64,000 bases of DNA from JAFAHD01 sp963772515 (GTDB taxonomy: Bacteria; Vulcanimicrobiota; Vulcanimicrobiia; Eremiobacterales; Eremiobacteraceae), in the NCBI GenBank assembly GCA_963772515.1, contig CAVYXC010000002.1, positions 1,132,900 through 1,196,899 of the forward strand, written 5' to 3'. Position 1 is the stretch's first letter; every line of letters begins with the position of its first letter. Below are positions 18,210-27,489 of the stretch, in pieces. Below the pieces are notes generated by a model, which saw only the letters and a list, made by a program, of their open reading frames with translations, did not search any database and was not told where the DNA came from. A program made the position numbers and the translations under genes.

Positions 18210-21200
18210 TTAGAAGTTGGAGCTCACGAAGAACGTATAGAGGCGCGCCGCCCCTGTTGCCTCGCTCTCGTATGGGTAGGGGCCGCGGGGGAATTGTAGA
18301 GGCTCGTAACTCGGATTGACGTTATTGCTGCCCGAGTTCGGGGCTCCGCCCGAGTTTCCGGGCGTGTAGCCGATGCCGTTGTAGCCGCCCAGCCCGTTGA
18401 CGCGGAAACGCGAGTTGCCGCCAATGACGCCGGGGCTGTAGTTACCGAACAGATTAACGCCGCGCACGCCCACTTGGAAGTGGTTGGGCCCCTGGCCGAT
18501 GTCGTGCGCGATCGACATGTTCATCGTCAGGCGCTGCGGGCTTTGCAGGCTGCCAGGATCCGAGCCTTCCGCCGTGCCGCGCGAACCGACGATGTTCGGG
18601 TTGAGTATCGTACCCGGATTGGTGATGTCCGTGAAGTAGTACGCGCTGGTGCGTGAGTTTTGGCCGAGCGATGCTGCCGCTAGGTCGGTGTTGAGCACCT
18701 CGACCGGCACCGAGCTGTTCGGGTTGCCCGTGCAACCCGCCACCTGGCCGCACAGCGCGTACACGAACGTGTGCGTGCCGACGCCGTAGTAGTAGCCGGA
18801 CTCGTACGGGAATTCCGTCGTGATCAGCAGGCCGTGCCGGTCGTGGTATATGATGCCCAGGGTCGCCGTGACCGGCGCGAGATACGACACGTGGAAGAAG
18901 TGGTTCAGCTGGACCGCGGCTGCGTTCACTGATGGGAAGAAGTCACTGTTGTAGTTGGCAAGCGTGTTGTCGTACGTGCCGTTGAAGTATCCGCTGAAAC
19001 CGAACGTCGCGCTCTTCGAGAACGCCCACTCGAGCCCGGTGTTCTCGTTGTTGCCGGCGTTGGATTCGGTCGGCGCGCCGAAGATCGACGTGCCGTCCGC
19101 CAGGGTCCCGATCAGCGGCGTGCTCTCGACGACGTAGTTCGTGCCCTTGCGGTAGTACGGAGTGAGCTTCGCGTCCCAGCCATGGCCGAAGTCGTGCTCC
19201 CAGCTGAAGTCCGCTGAGAATGCGCGCTGCGGCAGCACCGGCGTGTACTGTGCGAAATTGTTCTTGTTGAGGTCCTCAAGCGCTTGCTGGCCGAGGTTGT
19301 TGATGCCGTTGCACGGCACGCTGCCGTTGGCCGGGTCGGCGCCGTTCACGCAAGTGGAGCTGTAGCCCGGCAGCGGCTGGAAGCAGCCGCTGGCAATCGT
19401 ACAGCTATACGCCGCATTCGGGATCTGGTAGGTGTTCTCGATGTTCGACAGCGGCGTGAACTCGATGAACGTTCCCGCCGACACGCGGAACACGTCGCGG
19501 CCGTTGATGTTGGGCGTGTACGTCAGCGCGATGCGCGGGCTGATCTGCGACGGACGCGTCACGTTCGTGCCCACTGGTTCGCCTGGCACGTCGACGTAGC
19601 AGGTGCCCGGGTAGCTCATGCCGCCGGCGCCGTTACAGAAGCCGTTGGTCGAGGGCTGCGTGTAGATGGTGGACAACGCGGCAGCATTGCTGGGCAGGTG
19701 CAAGACCTGTTGGTCCCAGCGCAAGCCGGCTTTCACGTTGAAGTGGTCGTTGGGCGTCCAGGTATCCTGGATCCATGCGTTCCACGTCTGCACCGGATCG
19801 GTGATGAACGAGCCGTCGTTCACGTACGTGCTCAGCGGGAATGGCGGGCTCACACACGTCGGTGTTGCGCCCTGCGGTGCCGCAGCCGCCGGACGGCGTG
19901 AGATGCGAGGGTCGAAGTTGATGTAACCGACGTAGTTCGTTTCGAGCGGTTCGATGATCTCTTCAACCGTCGGAATGCCGATCGAGAAGCCGGTCGTCGT
20001 GAACTTGAGCTCGCCGCCGAGGGCGAGGAGGTTCTGGTTGCTGATCTGGTTCTGGTAGTCGGCATTCACGCCGGTGTTGTTCGAGTAGTTGAACTCGTAC
20101 TCGTCGGCGAACGCGCCGCCATCCCACGGAACTATGAAGAAGTCGTGCACGTTCGTCCGGAACAAGCTGACGTCGCCGTAGCTGTTCGAGCTGAACTGCC
20201 GCTTGTAGTTGAGCTTCTCGATGAAGTGGTTGTTGTTCTCAGCGTCCGGGTAATTGATCGCCTGGTTGTAGCCGACTTGGCCCGGGAATAAGGTCGTCGA
20301 CCAGGCTGTGTTCCGGTCCGTCCCTCCGATTCCGGTGCCGCCGACGTTCTGGACCTCCAGATTGGCTGAGCCATATGGCAAGCACGTCTGGGTGCCGACC
20401 CCGCCGACGGTGTTACAGTACGCCGACTGCGTGCCGCCGTACTGGAGAACGTTGTAGTTCTCGTCGAACAGGTTCGCGCCGTTCTCGCCGAAATATTGAA
20501 GCTCGTTGCGGTTGTCTTGGCCCCAGCGGTAGAACAAGTTGATGTTGCTCTCGTTGCCGGAAGCGTCACCTACCTGGCTCACCAGAAATGGGAGGAACGT
20601 GTGCTGGTCGCCATAGACGCGGTACTGCCGCAAGCCGTTGTACGAAACGAAATAGCTGAAGCGGTTGTCCGGCGAGCCGTTGCCATATTCAACCGCGAAA
20701 CGGTGGTCGAAGTTCGGGAAGTTGCTGTCCATCGTCGCTAGACCCGCGCCCGGATACGAGCCGCGTTTCACGACGATGTTGACCACGCCGGAGTTCGTGT
20801 TGCCGTTGCTGACATCGTAACCGCCGGTCTCGACGACGAGACGCGACGTGCCTGACAGCGAGAGGCTGTTGATGAACTGGCCCGTGATCGGCTCGGTCGC
20901 ATCCACGCCCTCGAGTTGGAAGCCTTCGTCGTTCTCAGCGCCGCCGCGGATGATCGGGTAGCCGCCGGTGTCGGTGGTGATGCCGGGCAGCGAGTTGAGC
21001 ACGGCCGTCTCCGAGATGTTCTGCGGCGTGCCCGTGATGTTCTGGATCTGCGTCGAGGTCACCGTGTAGCGGTCCGCCGGTGAGTTCGGCTGAACCAACG
21101 ATTGCGCACCGCGCACCGTGACTGGCGACAGCGTCTTCAGCGCCGTCTGCAAGATGGCGTTGACCGTGACCGTCGCGTCTTGTGTCACAGTCACACCAGG

Positions 21201-21512
21201 GATCGGCTGCGTCACAAAGCCCTGTTTGGAAAAGGTCAGGACGTAGGTGTCGACCGGCATGCCGGTGAGGGCATAGAAGCCGGCCGCGTTCGATAATGCC
21301 TTGAAGGTGCCCGACGGCGACACGGCTGCCACGTTGACATCAGCCACGGGCAGGAAGGACGCGGCCATCTGGTTGCCTGTGTTCATCGTGGCGGTCTGGA
21401 CGCGGCCGACGATATTGCCAAGGTTGCTAGCCAGCGTCTGCGTTGCCTGGCTGGTAACGATCGCAGATGTCAGTGCGGCCACGAAAAGCGCCCGTGTGAG
21501 CGACTTGGGCAT
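18210..21512 (-). CDS. TonB-dependent receptor-like outer-membrane protein with regulatory-like plug extension (1100 aa)
   Basis: ATG at 21512 with an excellent GGAGG site. Signal peptide of about 28 residues (ends QTLASN). A carboxypeptidase-regulatory-like beta-sandwich follows (about 30-115: GRVQTAT...GFYALTGMPVDTYVLTFSKQGF). Then a plug domain begins around TLSPVTVRGAQSL and contains IIRGGAENDEGFQLEGVD. A long aromatic-rich beta-barrel ends ...LYTFFVSSNF, with the C-terminal Phe of barrel proteins. This OmpA-like/Oar layout takes up large or unknown substrates using ExbB-ExbD-TonB. The substrate cannot be read from sequence. The lipoprotein gene follows. Confidence 0.85.
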   Translation of the reverse strand: MPKSLTRALFVAALTSAIVTSQATQTLASNLGNIVGRVQTATMNTGNQMAASFLPVADVNVAAVSPSGTFKALSNAAGFYALTGMPVDTYVLTFSKQGFVTQPIPGVTVTQDATVTVNAILQTALKTLSPVTVRGAQSLVQPNSPADRYTVTSTQIQNITGTPQNISETAVLNSLPGITTDTGGYPIIRGGAENDEGFQLEGVDATEPITGQFINSLSLSGTSRLVVETGGYDVSNGNTNSGVVNIVVKRGSYPGAGLATMDSNFPNFDHRFAVEYGNGSPDNRFSYFVSYNGLRQYRVYGDQHTFLPFLVSQVGDASGNESNINLFYRWGQDNRNELQYFGENGANLFDENYNVLQYGGTQSAYCNTVGGVGTQTCLPYGSANLEVQNVGGTGIGGTDRNTAWSTTLFPGQVGYNQAINYPDAENNNHFIEKLNYKRQFSSNSYGDVSLFRTNVHDFFIVPWDGGAFADEYEFNYSNNTGVNADYQNQISNQNLLALGGELKFTTTGFSIGIPTVEEIIEPLETNYVGYINFDPRISRRPAAAAPQGATPTCVSPPFPLSTYVNDGSFITDPVQTWNAWIQDTWTPNDHFNVKAGLRWDQQVLHLPSNAAALSTIYTQPSTNGFCNGAGGMSYPGTCYVDVPGEPVGTNVTRPSQISPRIALTYTPNINGRDVFRVSAGTFIEFTPLSNIENTYQIPNAAYSCTIASGCFQPLPGYSSTCVNGADPANGSVPCNGINNLGQQALEDLNKNNFAQYTPVLPQRAFSADFSWEHDFGHGWDAKLTPYYRKGTNYVVESTPLIGTLADGTSIFGAPTESNAGNNENTGLEWAFSKSATFGFSGYFNGTYDNTLANYNSDFFPSVNAAAVQLNHFFHVSYLAPVTATLGIIYHDRHGLLITTEFPYESGYYYGVGTHTFVYALCGQVAGCTGNPNSSVPVEVLNTDLAAASLGQNSRTSAYYFTDITNPGTILNPNIVGSRGTAEGSDPGSLQSPQRLTMNMSIAHDIGQGPNHFQVGVRGVNLFGNYSPGVIGGNSRFRVNGLGGYNGIGYTPGNSGGAPNSGSNNVNPSYEPLQFPRGPYPYESEATGAARLYTFFVSSNF

Positions 21513-21676
21513 GCGATTTTCCTCCTGCACCCAGGTCCGTAGTAGCGCCCGAGTGCGCGGCGCGAGTTCCGGCGTTTCCAAACAGAAAATGAACCAGAAA
21601 GTGGGGTAACGCCCACTGTTGGAGTCCGGTGCGAAGGGGTTCTGTCAGGGGACAGTGTTTCCTTCGGAAACCACGC

Positions 21677-22741
21677 TCAAGGGGCCGCGTCGAATCCCAC
21701 GCCGCCGGGGGGTGCGGGAGGCGACCCGGCGCTGGGCAGCGCCTTGAATCTGGGACATGGGCTGCCGTCGCAGGCAACGGTAACCGTATTCAGATTGCCA
21801 GCGCTGTCGCGAAATATGTAAGTGCCGCTCTCAATCACGGGATAGAGCGAGTCGAAATCGAGCCAGTCCATGCCCGTCCCCGGACCGAAGTAAGATATGC
21901 TGCCCGCTAACCACGCCGGATGAACCCCCGAACTCAGTGTATCGCCGTCAGCACCCGGGTCACCCGAATGCCATGGTCCGTGGGGAACATGTATAGGCCC
22001 GCCACGAATTATGAAAGGAATCGTGATCGGCCCGCCCCCAGCCGGGGGCGGTGGTTTCGCGGGAGTTAGTATCGCCAGCGCGGTCGGCGCCGCTCGAGAT
22101 GCTAAGTGCACCAAAACTGCGGCCGGTGTCACGCCGCCCGATGACTGAGCCTGGAACTGGACCGTCACGACATCGTTGCCGCCGGTCACACCGGCCGGAC
22201 CGTAGACGATCGACACGTCGCTCACCGTCGCCGGGCTCACGACGTCATTCATAGATCCCGCCGTGGCGCGCGAGGCCGACAGCGAACCGATGCCGTCAGC
22301 CACCTGATCGGCGTGCACGATCGTCGCGGCTCCGCTCGCAAGCGTATACTCGTATCTCGTGACGGTGGACTTCAGCGCATCGAAGTTGTACGCGACGTAG
22401 GCGTCGCCACCAGCGGACAACTTACGGAAGAAGTCGACCTCGTGCGTCGCGCTGCCGCCATTCGCAGATCCGAACACGTCGGTGGGCGGGATGAAGACTG
22501 CGGTAGAACTGCGCGCTTCCTCGTTCATGCGGATCGCGAGCTCGGACGCCGTGCGGGATTGATCCGCACGGCTGACCGACATGGATGTGTTGTGCAGCAT
22601 GCGCGACACGGCGTCGCCAACAACATAGAGCAAGAGGAACAACACGGCCAACGCTATCAGCGCTTCGAAGAGTGTGTAGCCGCGCCGGAGAATGGCGCGT
22701 TCGAGGAACGCGCTCCTACATCTCATCACAAGAGGTATCAT
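21677..22741 (-). CDS. prepilin-like protein with type IV N-methylation motif (about 354 aa)
   Basis: The prepilin peptidase site is RRG-YTLFEALIALAVLFLLL near residues 23-43: a glycine, then Tyr, then Glu at +5, then the hydrophobic helix. The long non-repetitive C-terminal part rules out a major pilin; it resembles minor pseudopilins (PilW/GspJ type). No other pilus genes are near. ATG 22741 is taken; 22726 is an alternative. Proline-rich stretches (PAKPPPPAGGGP, SPPAPPGG) interrupt the C-terminal half. Likely a surface or secretion pseudopilus tip component. Confidence 0.65.
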   Translation of the reverse strand: MIPLVMRCRSAFLERAILRRGYTLFEALIALAVLFLLLYVVGDAVSRMLHNTSMSVSRADQSRTASELAIRMNEEARSSTAVFIPPTDVFGSANGGSATHEVDFFRKLSAGGDAYVAYNFDALKSTVTRYEYTLASGAATIVHADQVADGIGSLSASRATAGSMNDVVSPATVSDVSIVYGPAGVTGGNDVVTVQFQAQSSGGVTPAAVLVHLASRAAPTALAILTPAKPPPPAGGGPITIPFIIRGGPIHVPHGPWHSGDPGADGDTLSSGVHPAWLAGSISYFGPGTGMDWLDFDSLYPVIESGTYIFRDSAGNLNTVTVACDGSPCPRFKALPSAGSPPAPPGGVGFDAAP

Positions 22742-22750
22742 CACGCGGTC

Positions 22751-23410
22751 GTGACACGCAGTCAAGTCCCGAACATCCGTGCCGCTGGCGCAGCGCCAGC
22801 GGCCGAGGATCTTGAAGGGAGCACCGTTGACGTCGCGCGCCGGCTCGTCGGAGCGACGCTGGAACGTGTCATCCCACGAGGCGAGCCAGACGCAGGCACA
22901 CTCGTCAGCGGCCGCATCGTGGAAACCGAGGCGTACCTTCCCAACGTCGATCCAGCGTGTCACGGGTATCGCGGCCCGACAAGACGCAGTGCGCCGATCT
23001 TCGGTCGCCCCGGCAGCGCGTACGTCTACCTTATATATGGCATGTATTTCTGTCTCAATGTGGTGACCGAACCGCCGGGCGTCGGTGCCGCGGTTTTGCT
23101 GCGGGCGGCCGAACCGCTAGCCGGTCTCGACGCGATGCGCCGCCGCAGGCGAGCCGGCACACCCGATGGGCGTCTTGCTTGCGGCCCCGGCAACCTGTGC
23201 CGGGCGATGGCGATCGATCTGCGATGCAACGGCCTCGATCTGCGCACCGATCCGCACTTGCACATCGTCCTTGACGGAGCGTCGCCGCCAAAGCGGATCG
23301 CCGTCACATCGCGCGTAGGGTTGAGCAGCGCCGCCGATTGGCCGCTACGCTTCTACGACCCTGATAGCCAGAGCGTTTCCCGTCGGCCGCGAAGCCCCAA
23401 AAACCGTTGA
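22751..23410 (+). CDS. 3-methyladenine DNA glycosylase, MPG/AAG family (219 aa)
   Basis: GTG at 22751 gives the right family length. Motifs of the alkyladenine glycosylase family: ARRLVGATLERV, GRIVETEAYLPNVDPACHGYRGPTRR (catalytic Glu in VETEAY), GSAYVYLIYGMYFCLNVVTEP, and LACGPGNLCRAMAID (GPGxLxxAxGI type). It removes alkylated or deaminated purines to start base-excision repair. It is divergent from the prepilin gene. The promoter of rho overlaps its stop codon. Confidence 0.9.
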   Translation: MTRSQVPNIRAAGAAPAAEDLEGSTVDVARRLVGATLERVIPRGEPDAGTLVSGRIVETEAYLPNVDPACHGYRGPTRRSAPIFGRPGSAYVYLIYGMYFCLNVVTEPPGVGAAVLLRAAEPLAGLDAMRRRRRAGTPDGRLACGPGNLCRAMAIDLRCNGLDLRTDPHLHIVLDGASPPKRIAVTSRVGLSSAADWPLRFYDPDSQSVSRRPRSPKNR

Positions 23411-23435
23411 CGCAATACCGCAGCTGTGCTATAGT
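23407..23435 (+). promoter_or_regulatory. rho promoter
   Basis: TTGACG (23407-23412), a 17-nt spacer and TATAGT (23430-23435). It begins inside the stop codon of the glycosylase gene. A leader of about 200 nt runs to the rho start, with an unstructured C-rich patch around 23500 and a CCGCGG...CCGCGG hairpin near 23585-23605. Such leaders can carry Rho autoregulation; that part is inference. Confidence 0.75.
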
Positions 23436-23637
23436 CAAGGCGGCGTGAGCTTCCCGATCTCTTATGACGGCGCGAGCTCGGCTGTTCATCATCGAAAAAA
23501 CCCCCACTCGCAGTCATCCACGTCGAAATCGACGTTAGTGTAGTTCATCACGACATCAAGCATCATTGACTGTTCACTCGCTGCCCGCGGCATCACACCG
23601 CGGCGCACTTCCTTAGATATTGTCAGGCGGTAACCAC

Positions 23638-25425
23638 GTGCAAGACGAAGACTCTCCAATTTCCGATTCCGAGGGCGACAGCTCGCCGCCCCCGCGCTAC
23701 CGTCCCCGGTCGCGCGCCGGCGCGGGCTCGATGGAGATCGACATCGATTTCGAGCGCCCCGAGCGCGTTGAACGCGCAGAGCGCCCCGAACGCCCGGACC
23801 GCGTCGATCGCGTTGATCGCGTTGACCGCGTCGACCGCGTCGACCGCGTAGACCGTGCCGACCGCGTCGATCGCGTAGAGCGCCCCGAGCGAGCGGAGCG
23901 TCCCGAGCGAGCGGATCGACCCGAGCGCGGCGAACGGCCCGACCGAAACGAGCGGCCCGAACGCGAGCGGCAAGAACGCTTTGAGCGCAGCGAGCGGCCG
24001 GCGCGATTCGATCGAGATCGCGACCGCGGCCGAGGCCGCAACAGCAACGATCGCGGTGCACGCGTGTTCCCGGTGCGCACATATCAAGAACGCGTCGAAC
24101 CGCCGCAACCCAAGACGTTCAAGACCAAAGACGGCGAAGAGATGAATCTCTTGTCCATCAAGGAGCTCGAAGACAAGACGCGTACCGAGCTTGTCGAGCT
24201 CGCCAAGAAGCTGGAGATCCCAGAGCTCCAACGCATCAAGAAGCAAGATCTCGTATTCCCAATCCTCGAGGCGCAGGCAAAAGCCGCCGGACTGAATTTC
24301 GCCGTCGGCGTGCTCGACGTCTTACCCGAGGGCTATGGATTCTTACGGCGCGACAACATGCGGCCCGGCCCGCACGACGTCTACATCTCACAGTCGCAAG
24401 TGCGCCGCTTTGAGCTGCGCAGCGGCGACCTGGTCGCCGGCCAATGCCGCGATCCAAAGGACAACGAGAAATATCACGGCATCCTCAAAGTCGAAGCGGT
24501 CAACGGCCAAGATCCTGAAGCCATTCGCGGACGGCCGCACTTCGACAAACTCATCCCGATCTATCCCGATCAGCGCCTCAAGATGGAGACCTCGTCGCTT
24601 GAGATGTGCGGGCGGGTGCTCGATCTGCTGTGCCCGATCGGCAAAGGTCAGCGCGGCCTGATCGTCTCGCCGCCCAAAGCCGGCAAGACGACGCTGCTCA
24701 AGAAGATCGCCAACGCGATCGCGGCCAACCATCCCGAAGTCGACTTGTTCGCGCTGCTCGTCGACGAGCGGCCCGAAGAGGTCACGGACATGCGCCGTTC
24801 GATCGAGGGCGACGTCGTCTCGTCGACCTTTGACGAACACCCGGACAACCACACCGCGGTCTCCGAGCTGACCCTGGAGCGCTGCAAGCGCTTGGTCGAG
24901 CTCGGTCACGACGTCGTCATCTTGCTCGATTCCATCACCCGCCTCGCGCGGGCGTGGAACCAAGTGATGCCGGCGACGGGCCGCACGCTATCGGGTGGTC
25001 TGGACACGAGCGCCCTGCACAAGCCCAAGCGCTTCTTCGGTGCCGCACGCAACATCGAAGGCGGCGGCAGTCTCACGATCATCGCGACCGCGCTCATCGA
25101 GACCGGTTCGAAGATGGACGACGTGATCTTCGAAGAGTTCAAGGGCACGGGCAACATGGAGATCAACCTCGTGCGCAAGCTGGCCGACAGCCGGATCTTC
25201 CCGGCGGTCGACATCAAGCGCTCGGGCACGCGGCATGAAGAGCTGCTGCTCTCCGAAGTCGAGCTGCGCAAGATCGTCATGCTGCGCCGCGCGACCGCCG
25301 TTCTCGGCACGCAGGAGATGACCGAACTCATCCTCGAGCGCTTCCGGCGCACCGACGGCAATGAAGACTTCTTGAAGTCGGTGACCAAAGAAGCGATGTC
25401 GATGGCGTCTGACGGAGACCGCTAG
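23638..25425 (+). CDS. rho: transcription termination factor Rho with long charged repeat region (595 aa)
   Basis: GTG 23638 is preferred because AGGCGG precedes it; TTG 23620 is in frame but has no ribosome site. Residues about 30-135 are a low-complexity run of (D/E)R(V/P/A) tripeptides, disordered and highly charged. The Rho core follows: N-terminal helix bundle (ELEDKTRTELVELAKKLEI), cold-shock RNA-binding fold (GYGFLRRDNMRPGPHDVYIS), Walker A PPKAGKTT, Walker B DVVILLDSITRLARAWN, and the Q/R-loop region GSLTIIATALIETGSKMDD. It unwinds RNA from RNA polymerase and ends transcripts. Rho proteins of other high-GC bacteria also carry basic/acidic insertions here, but this one is unusually regular. 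Confidence 0.97.
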   Translation: MQDEDSPISDSEGDSSPPPRYRPRSRAGAGSMEIDIDFERPERVERAERPERPDRVDRVDRVDRVDRVDRVDRADRVDRVERPERAERPERADRPERGERPDRNERPERERQERFERSERPARFDRDRDRGRGRNSNDRGARVFPVRTYQERVEPPQPKTFKTKDGEEMNLLSIKELEDKTRTELVELAKKLEIPELQRIKKQDLVFPILEAQAKAAGLNFAVGVLDVLPEGYGFLRRDNMRPGPHDVYISQSQVRRFELRSGDLVAGQCRDPKDNEKYHGILKVEAVNGQDPEAIRGRPHFDKLIPIYPDQRLKMETSSLEMCGRVLDLLCPIGKGQRGLIVSPPKAGKTTLLKKIANAIAANHPEVDLFALLVDERPEEVTDMRRSIEGDVVSSTFDEHPDNHTAVSELTLERCKRLVELGHDVVILLDSITRLARAWNQVMPATGRTLSGGLDTSALHKPKRFFGAARNIEGGGSLTIIATALIETGSKMDDVIFEEFKGTGNMEINLVRKLADSRIFPAVDIKRSGTRHEELLLSEVELRKIVMLRRATAVLGTQEMTELILERFRRTDGNEDFLKSVTKEAMSMASDGDR

Positions 25426-26127
25426 ACGGTTCGCATCAACAAGTTCCTCGCACAGGCGGGGATCGCAAGCAGGCGCGCCGCGGACGAGCTTATCGACCGC
25501 GGCGTCGTCACAATCAATGGTACGAAAGCGAAAAACGGCGACCAAGTCGACGCCGCAGTCGATGAAGTTCGCCTGAACGGACGAGTCGTCCGCATCAAGG
25601 ACGAGCCGCACGTCACCATCGCGCTCAACAAACCGATGGGCGTCGTCACGACGATGCACGACGAACGCGGCCGCCCGAGCGTCGGGGATCTCCTTCGAAC
25701 AGCGCTGCGCTCCAACCCGACATCCAAAAATCGCCGGCTCTTCCCCATCGGACGGCTCGACGCCCAGACGACCGGCTTGTTGCTGTGCACGTCCGACGGT
25801 GACCTCGCGCGTAGACTCGCGCATCCCTCATTTGAAGTGCCGCGTCGCTACGGCGTCGAGGTCATTGGCGTGCCCACGCCCGAGACGCTCGACGCACTGG
25901 GCGCGCAACACGTTCGAAAAACAGCGCACGGCGCGCGCTTTGAGATGACGCTGACGGGCGGCACGAATCGCGAGATCCGCCGCGCCTGTGCGCAGCACGG
26001 CTTGCGCGTGGGCGCACTCGCACGCGTCGCCTATGGTCCGGTGGAACTCGGCTCGCTCAAGCCAGGCGCGCACCGAGCGCTGACAGAACACGAGGTACGC
26101 GAACTCAGGAAGTGCGCGGGAGGGTAG
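25426..26127 (+). CDS. rluB: 23S rRNA pseudouridine synthase RluB/RsuA family, no canonical start codon (about 233 aa)
   Basis: The frame is open directly after the rho stop. The S4 RNA-binding domain begins at once: VRINKFLAQAGIASRRAADE. Yet no ATG, GTG or TTG exists in frame until 25636, which would delete the S4 domain. ACG 25426 has GGAG eight nucleotides upstream (inside rho) and GTT 25429 is the position where most homologues start. The catalytic motif GRLDAQTTGLLL (Asp of GRLD) and the C-terminal fold are intact. Translation from a non-AUG codon, termination-reinitiation after rho, or a base error are all possible. It modifies a uridine in 23S rRNA. Confidence 0.82.
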   Translation, partial: TVRINKFLAQAGIASRRAADELIDRGVVTINGTKAKNGDQVDAAVDEVRLNGRVVRIKDEPHVTIALNKPMGVVTTMHDERGRPSVGDLLRTALRSNPTSKNRRLFPIGRLDAQTTGLLLCTSDGDLARRLAHPSFEVPRRYGVEVIGVPTPETLDALGAQHVRKTAHGARFEMTLTGGTNREIRRACAQHGLRVGALARVAYGPVELGSLKPGAHRALTEHEVRELRKCAGG

Positions 26128-26132
26128 CGCCC

Positions 26133-27048
26133 TTGAATCGTCAGCTCTTCGCCGTTTCGACTGCCGTCGCGCTCGTGCTCGCGGCATCCTCGCCCTGCGG
26201 CGCGGATAAGGCAGCGCAGGGCGCGGCACCCGTGCCTAAAGCGACGCTCGAGTTTCCAGCAGGCACGTCAACCGTCCATATACCGGTGCGGATCGTGAAC
26301 GACACTGTCGTCGTTCGAGTCCATATAGCCGATCGCGACCTGGACTTCTCATTCGATTCGGGGGCCGGGGCTACGTACATGAATGCCGATGTCTTCAAGT
26401 CCATGGGTCTTGACGCGCATGCAGGGCCCGTTCCGATGACCCTTAGCATCGGCGACCTGAACGTGCATACCGTGCCGGTCTACTCCAATCCGATTTACGA
26501 GCAGACCGGTCAAGACGTCGCGATCGTCGGTTTGATCGGCGGCGACCTGCTTGAGGAACGCCGTCGTAAGGCTCGATTACGAAGCGGGTACACTCGATAT
26601 CACAAAACCCGACTCGTTCACGCCGCCTGCCGGCGTGCCCGCTATACCGGCACGCGGCAGCACGGTTCCCGTCGTATCGGCGAATGTCGGCGATGTGACG
26701 TCGGACGACTTTATCGTGGATACGGGCGCATTTGCCGTCGTCGTCTTCCACCAATTCGCGACGGCGCATCCGCAGCTGTTCACCAACGCCTCTGCGTACT
26801 TGGGTAAGGAAGTGCTGAGTCAGCCCATTTGCGGAATAATCGCGAACTCCGCATATAACGTCTCGAGCCTGAGCATCGCGACAGCGCCTGCGGTCACGAG
26901 TTGGAAGGTGCTGCTCGTTCCCCAATCGAGCTGCTTCGACATGAAGATCGACGGCCTTATCGGGTACGATTACCTGCGTTTGTTCACCGTGACATTCGAT
27001 CTGCCGGACTCGCGCATCTACCTCGAGCTCTCGAAACGATACTCGTAA
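26133..27048 (+). CDS. exported two-lobe retropepsin-like aspartyl protease, frameshifted
   Basis: TTG 26133 with a strong GGGAGG site; signal peptide with an ALVLAASSPCGA end. The first lobe has FDSGAGATYM (D-S-G motif), the second VDTGAFAVVV (D-T-G), followed by IDGLIGYDYLRLFTVTFD (the family flap-like GxxGxDxL block). The two lobes are in different frames: a +1 change between about 26535 and 26555 joins GLIGGD to LRNAVVRLDYEAG. Each lobe is otherwise full-length and conserved. The family includes periplasmic PF13650/PF13975 proteases of unknown substrate. Confidence 0.7.
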
Positions 27049-27086
27049 AAAGGGGCTTCGGTAGGCCCACAGAATGAAGCCCGCTC

Positions 27087-27482
27087 ATGGCAGTCCGGGG
27101 TATCCGCGGCGCCATCACCGCCGCCGAGAACTCGCCGGCTGCGATCGTTTCGGCGTCCGAGCGGCTGCTCACGGCGATGATCGAAGCCAACAATGTGAAG
27201 GCGACGGACATCGCCGCAGTGTTCTTCACGACGACGACCGACCTTGACGCGGAATTCCCGGCGGCAGCGGCGCGCGCGTTGGGCTGGAACAAAGTGCCGC
27301 TGCTGTGCAGCCACGAGATGGGCGTGCCCGGCCGGCTGGCGAGCTGCATCCGCATCCTGATGCTCGTCAACACGGATGCGACGCAGGCGGCAGTCAGGCA
27401 CATCTATCTGGAGGGCGCGACCGTGCTGCGGCCGGATTTGACCGGTGAGGACAACCCGCAGACCGCGGGCTCGACATTCTAA
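27087..27482 (+). CDS. aroH: chorismate mutase, AroH type (131 aa)
   Basis: Converts chorismate to prephenate, the branch point to Phe and Tyr. Short trimeric AroH fold: VRGIRGAITAAENSP start (Arg in GAI-T), TTTDLDAEFPAAAAR, and the conserved C-terminal VRHIYLEGATVLRPDL. Followed 7 nt later by DAHP synthase and then prephenate dehydrogenase, forming a small aromatic operon. Confidence 0.95.
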   Translation: MAVRGIRGAITAAENSPAAIVSASERLLTAMIEANNVKATDIAAVFFTTTTDLDAEFPAAAARALGWNKVPLLCSHEMGVPGRLASCIRILMLVNTDATQAAVRHIYLEGATVLRPDLTGEDNPQTAGSTF

Positions 27483-27489
27483 GGAAGAT

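Noticed and set aside
22313..22750. A 365-aa plus-strand frame running through the prepilin gene into the glycosylase
   Set aside because: The upstream part is antisense to a conserved prepilin, and the glycosylase family length begins at GTG 22751.
23760..23880. CRISPR array or tandem repeat element in the rho N-terminus
   Set aside because: The 9-bp periodicity stays in the rho frame and codes charged tripeptides; there are no spacers.
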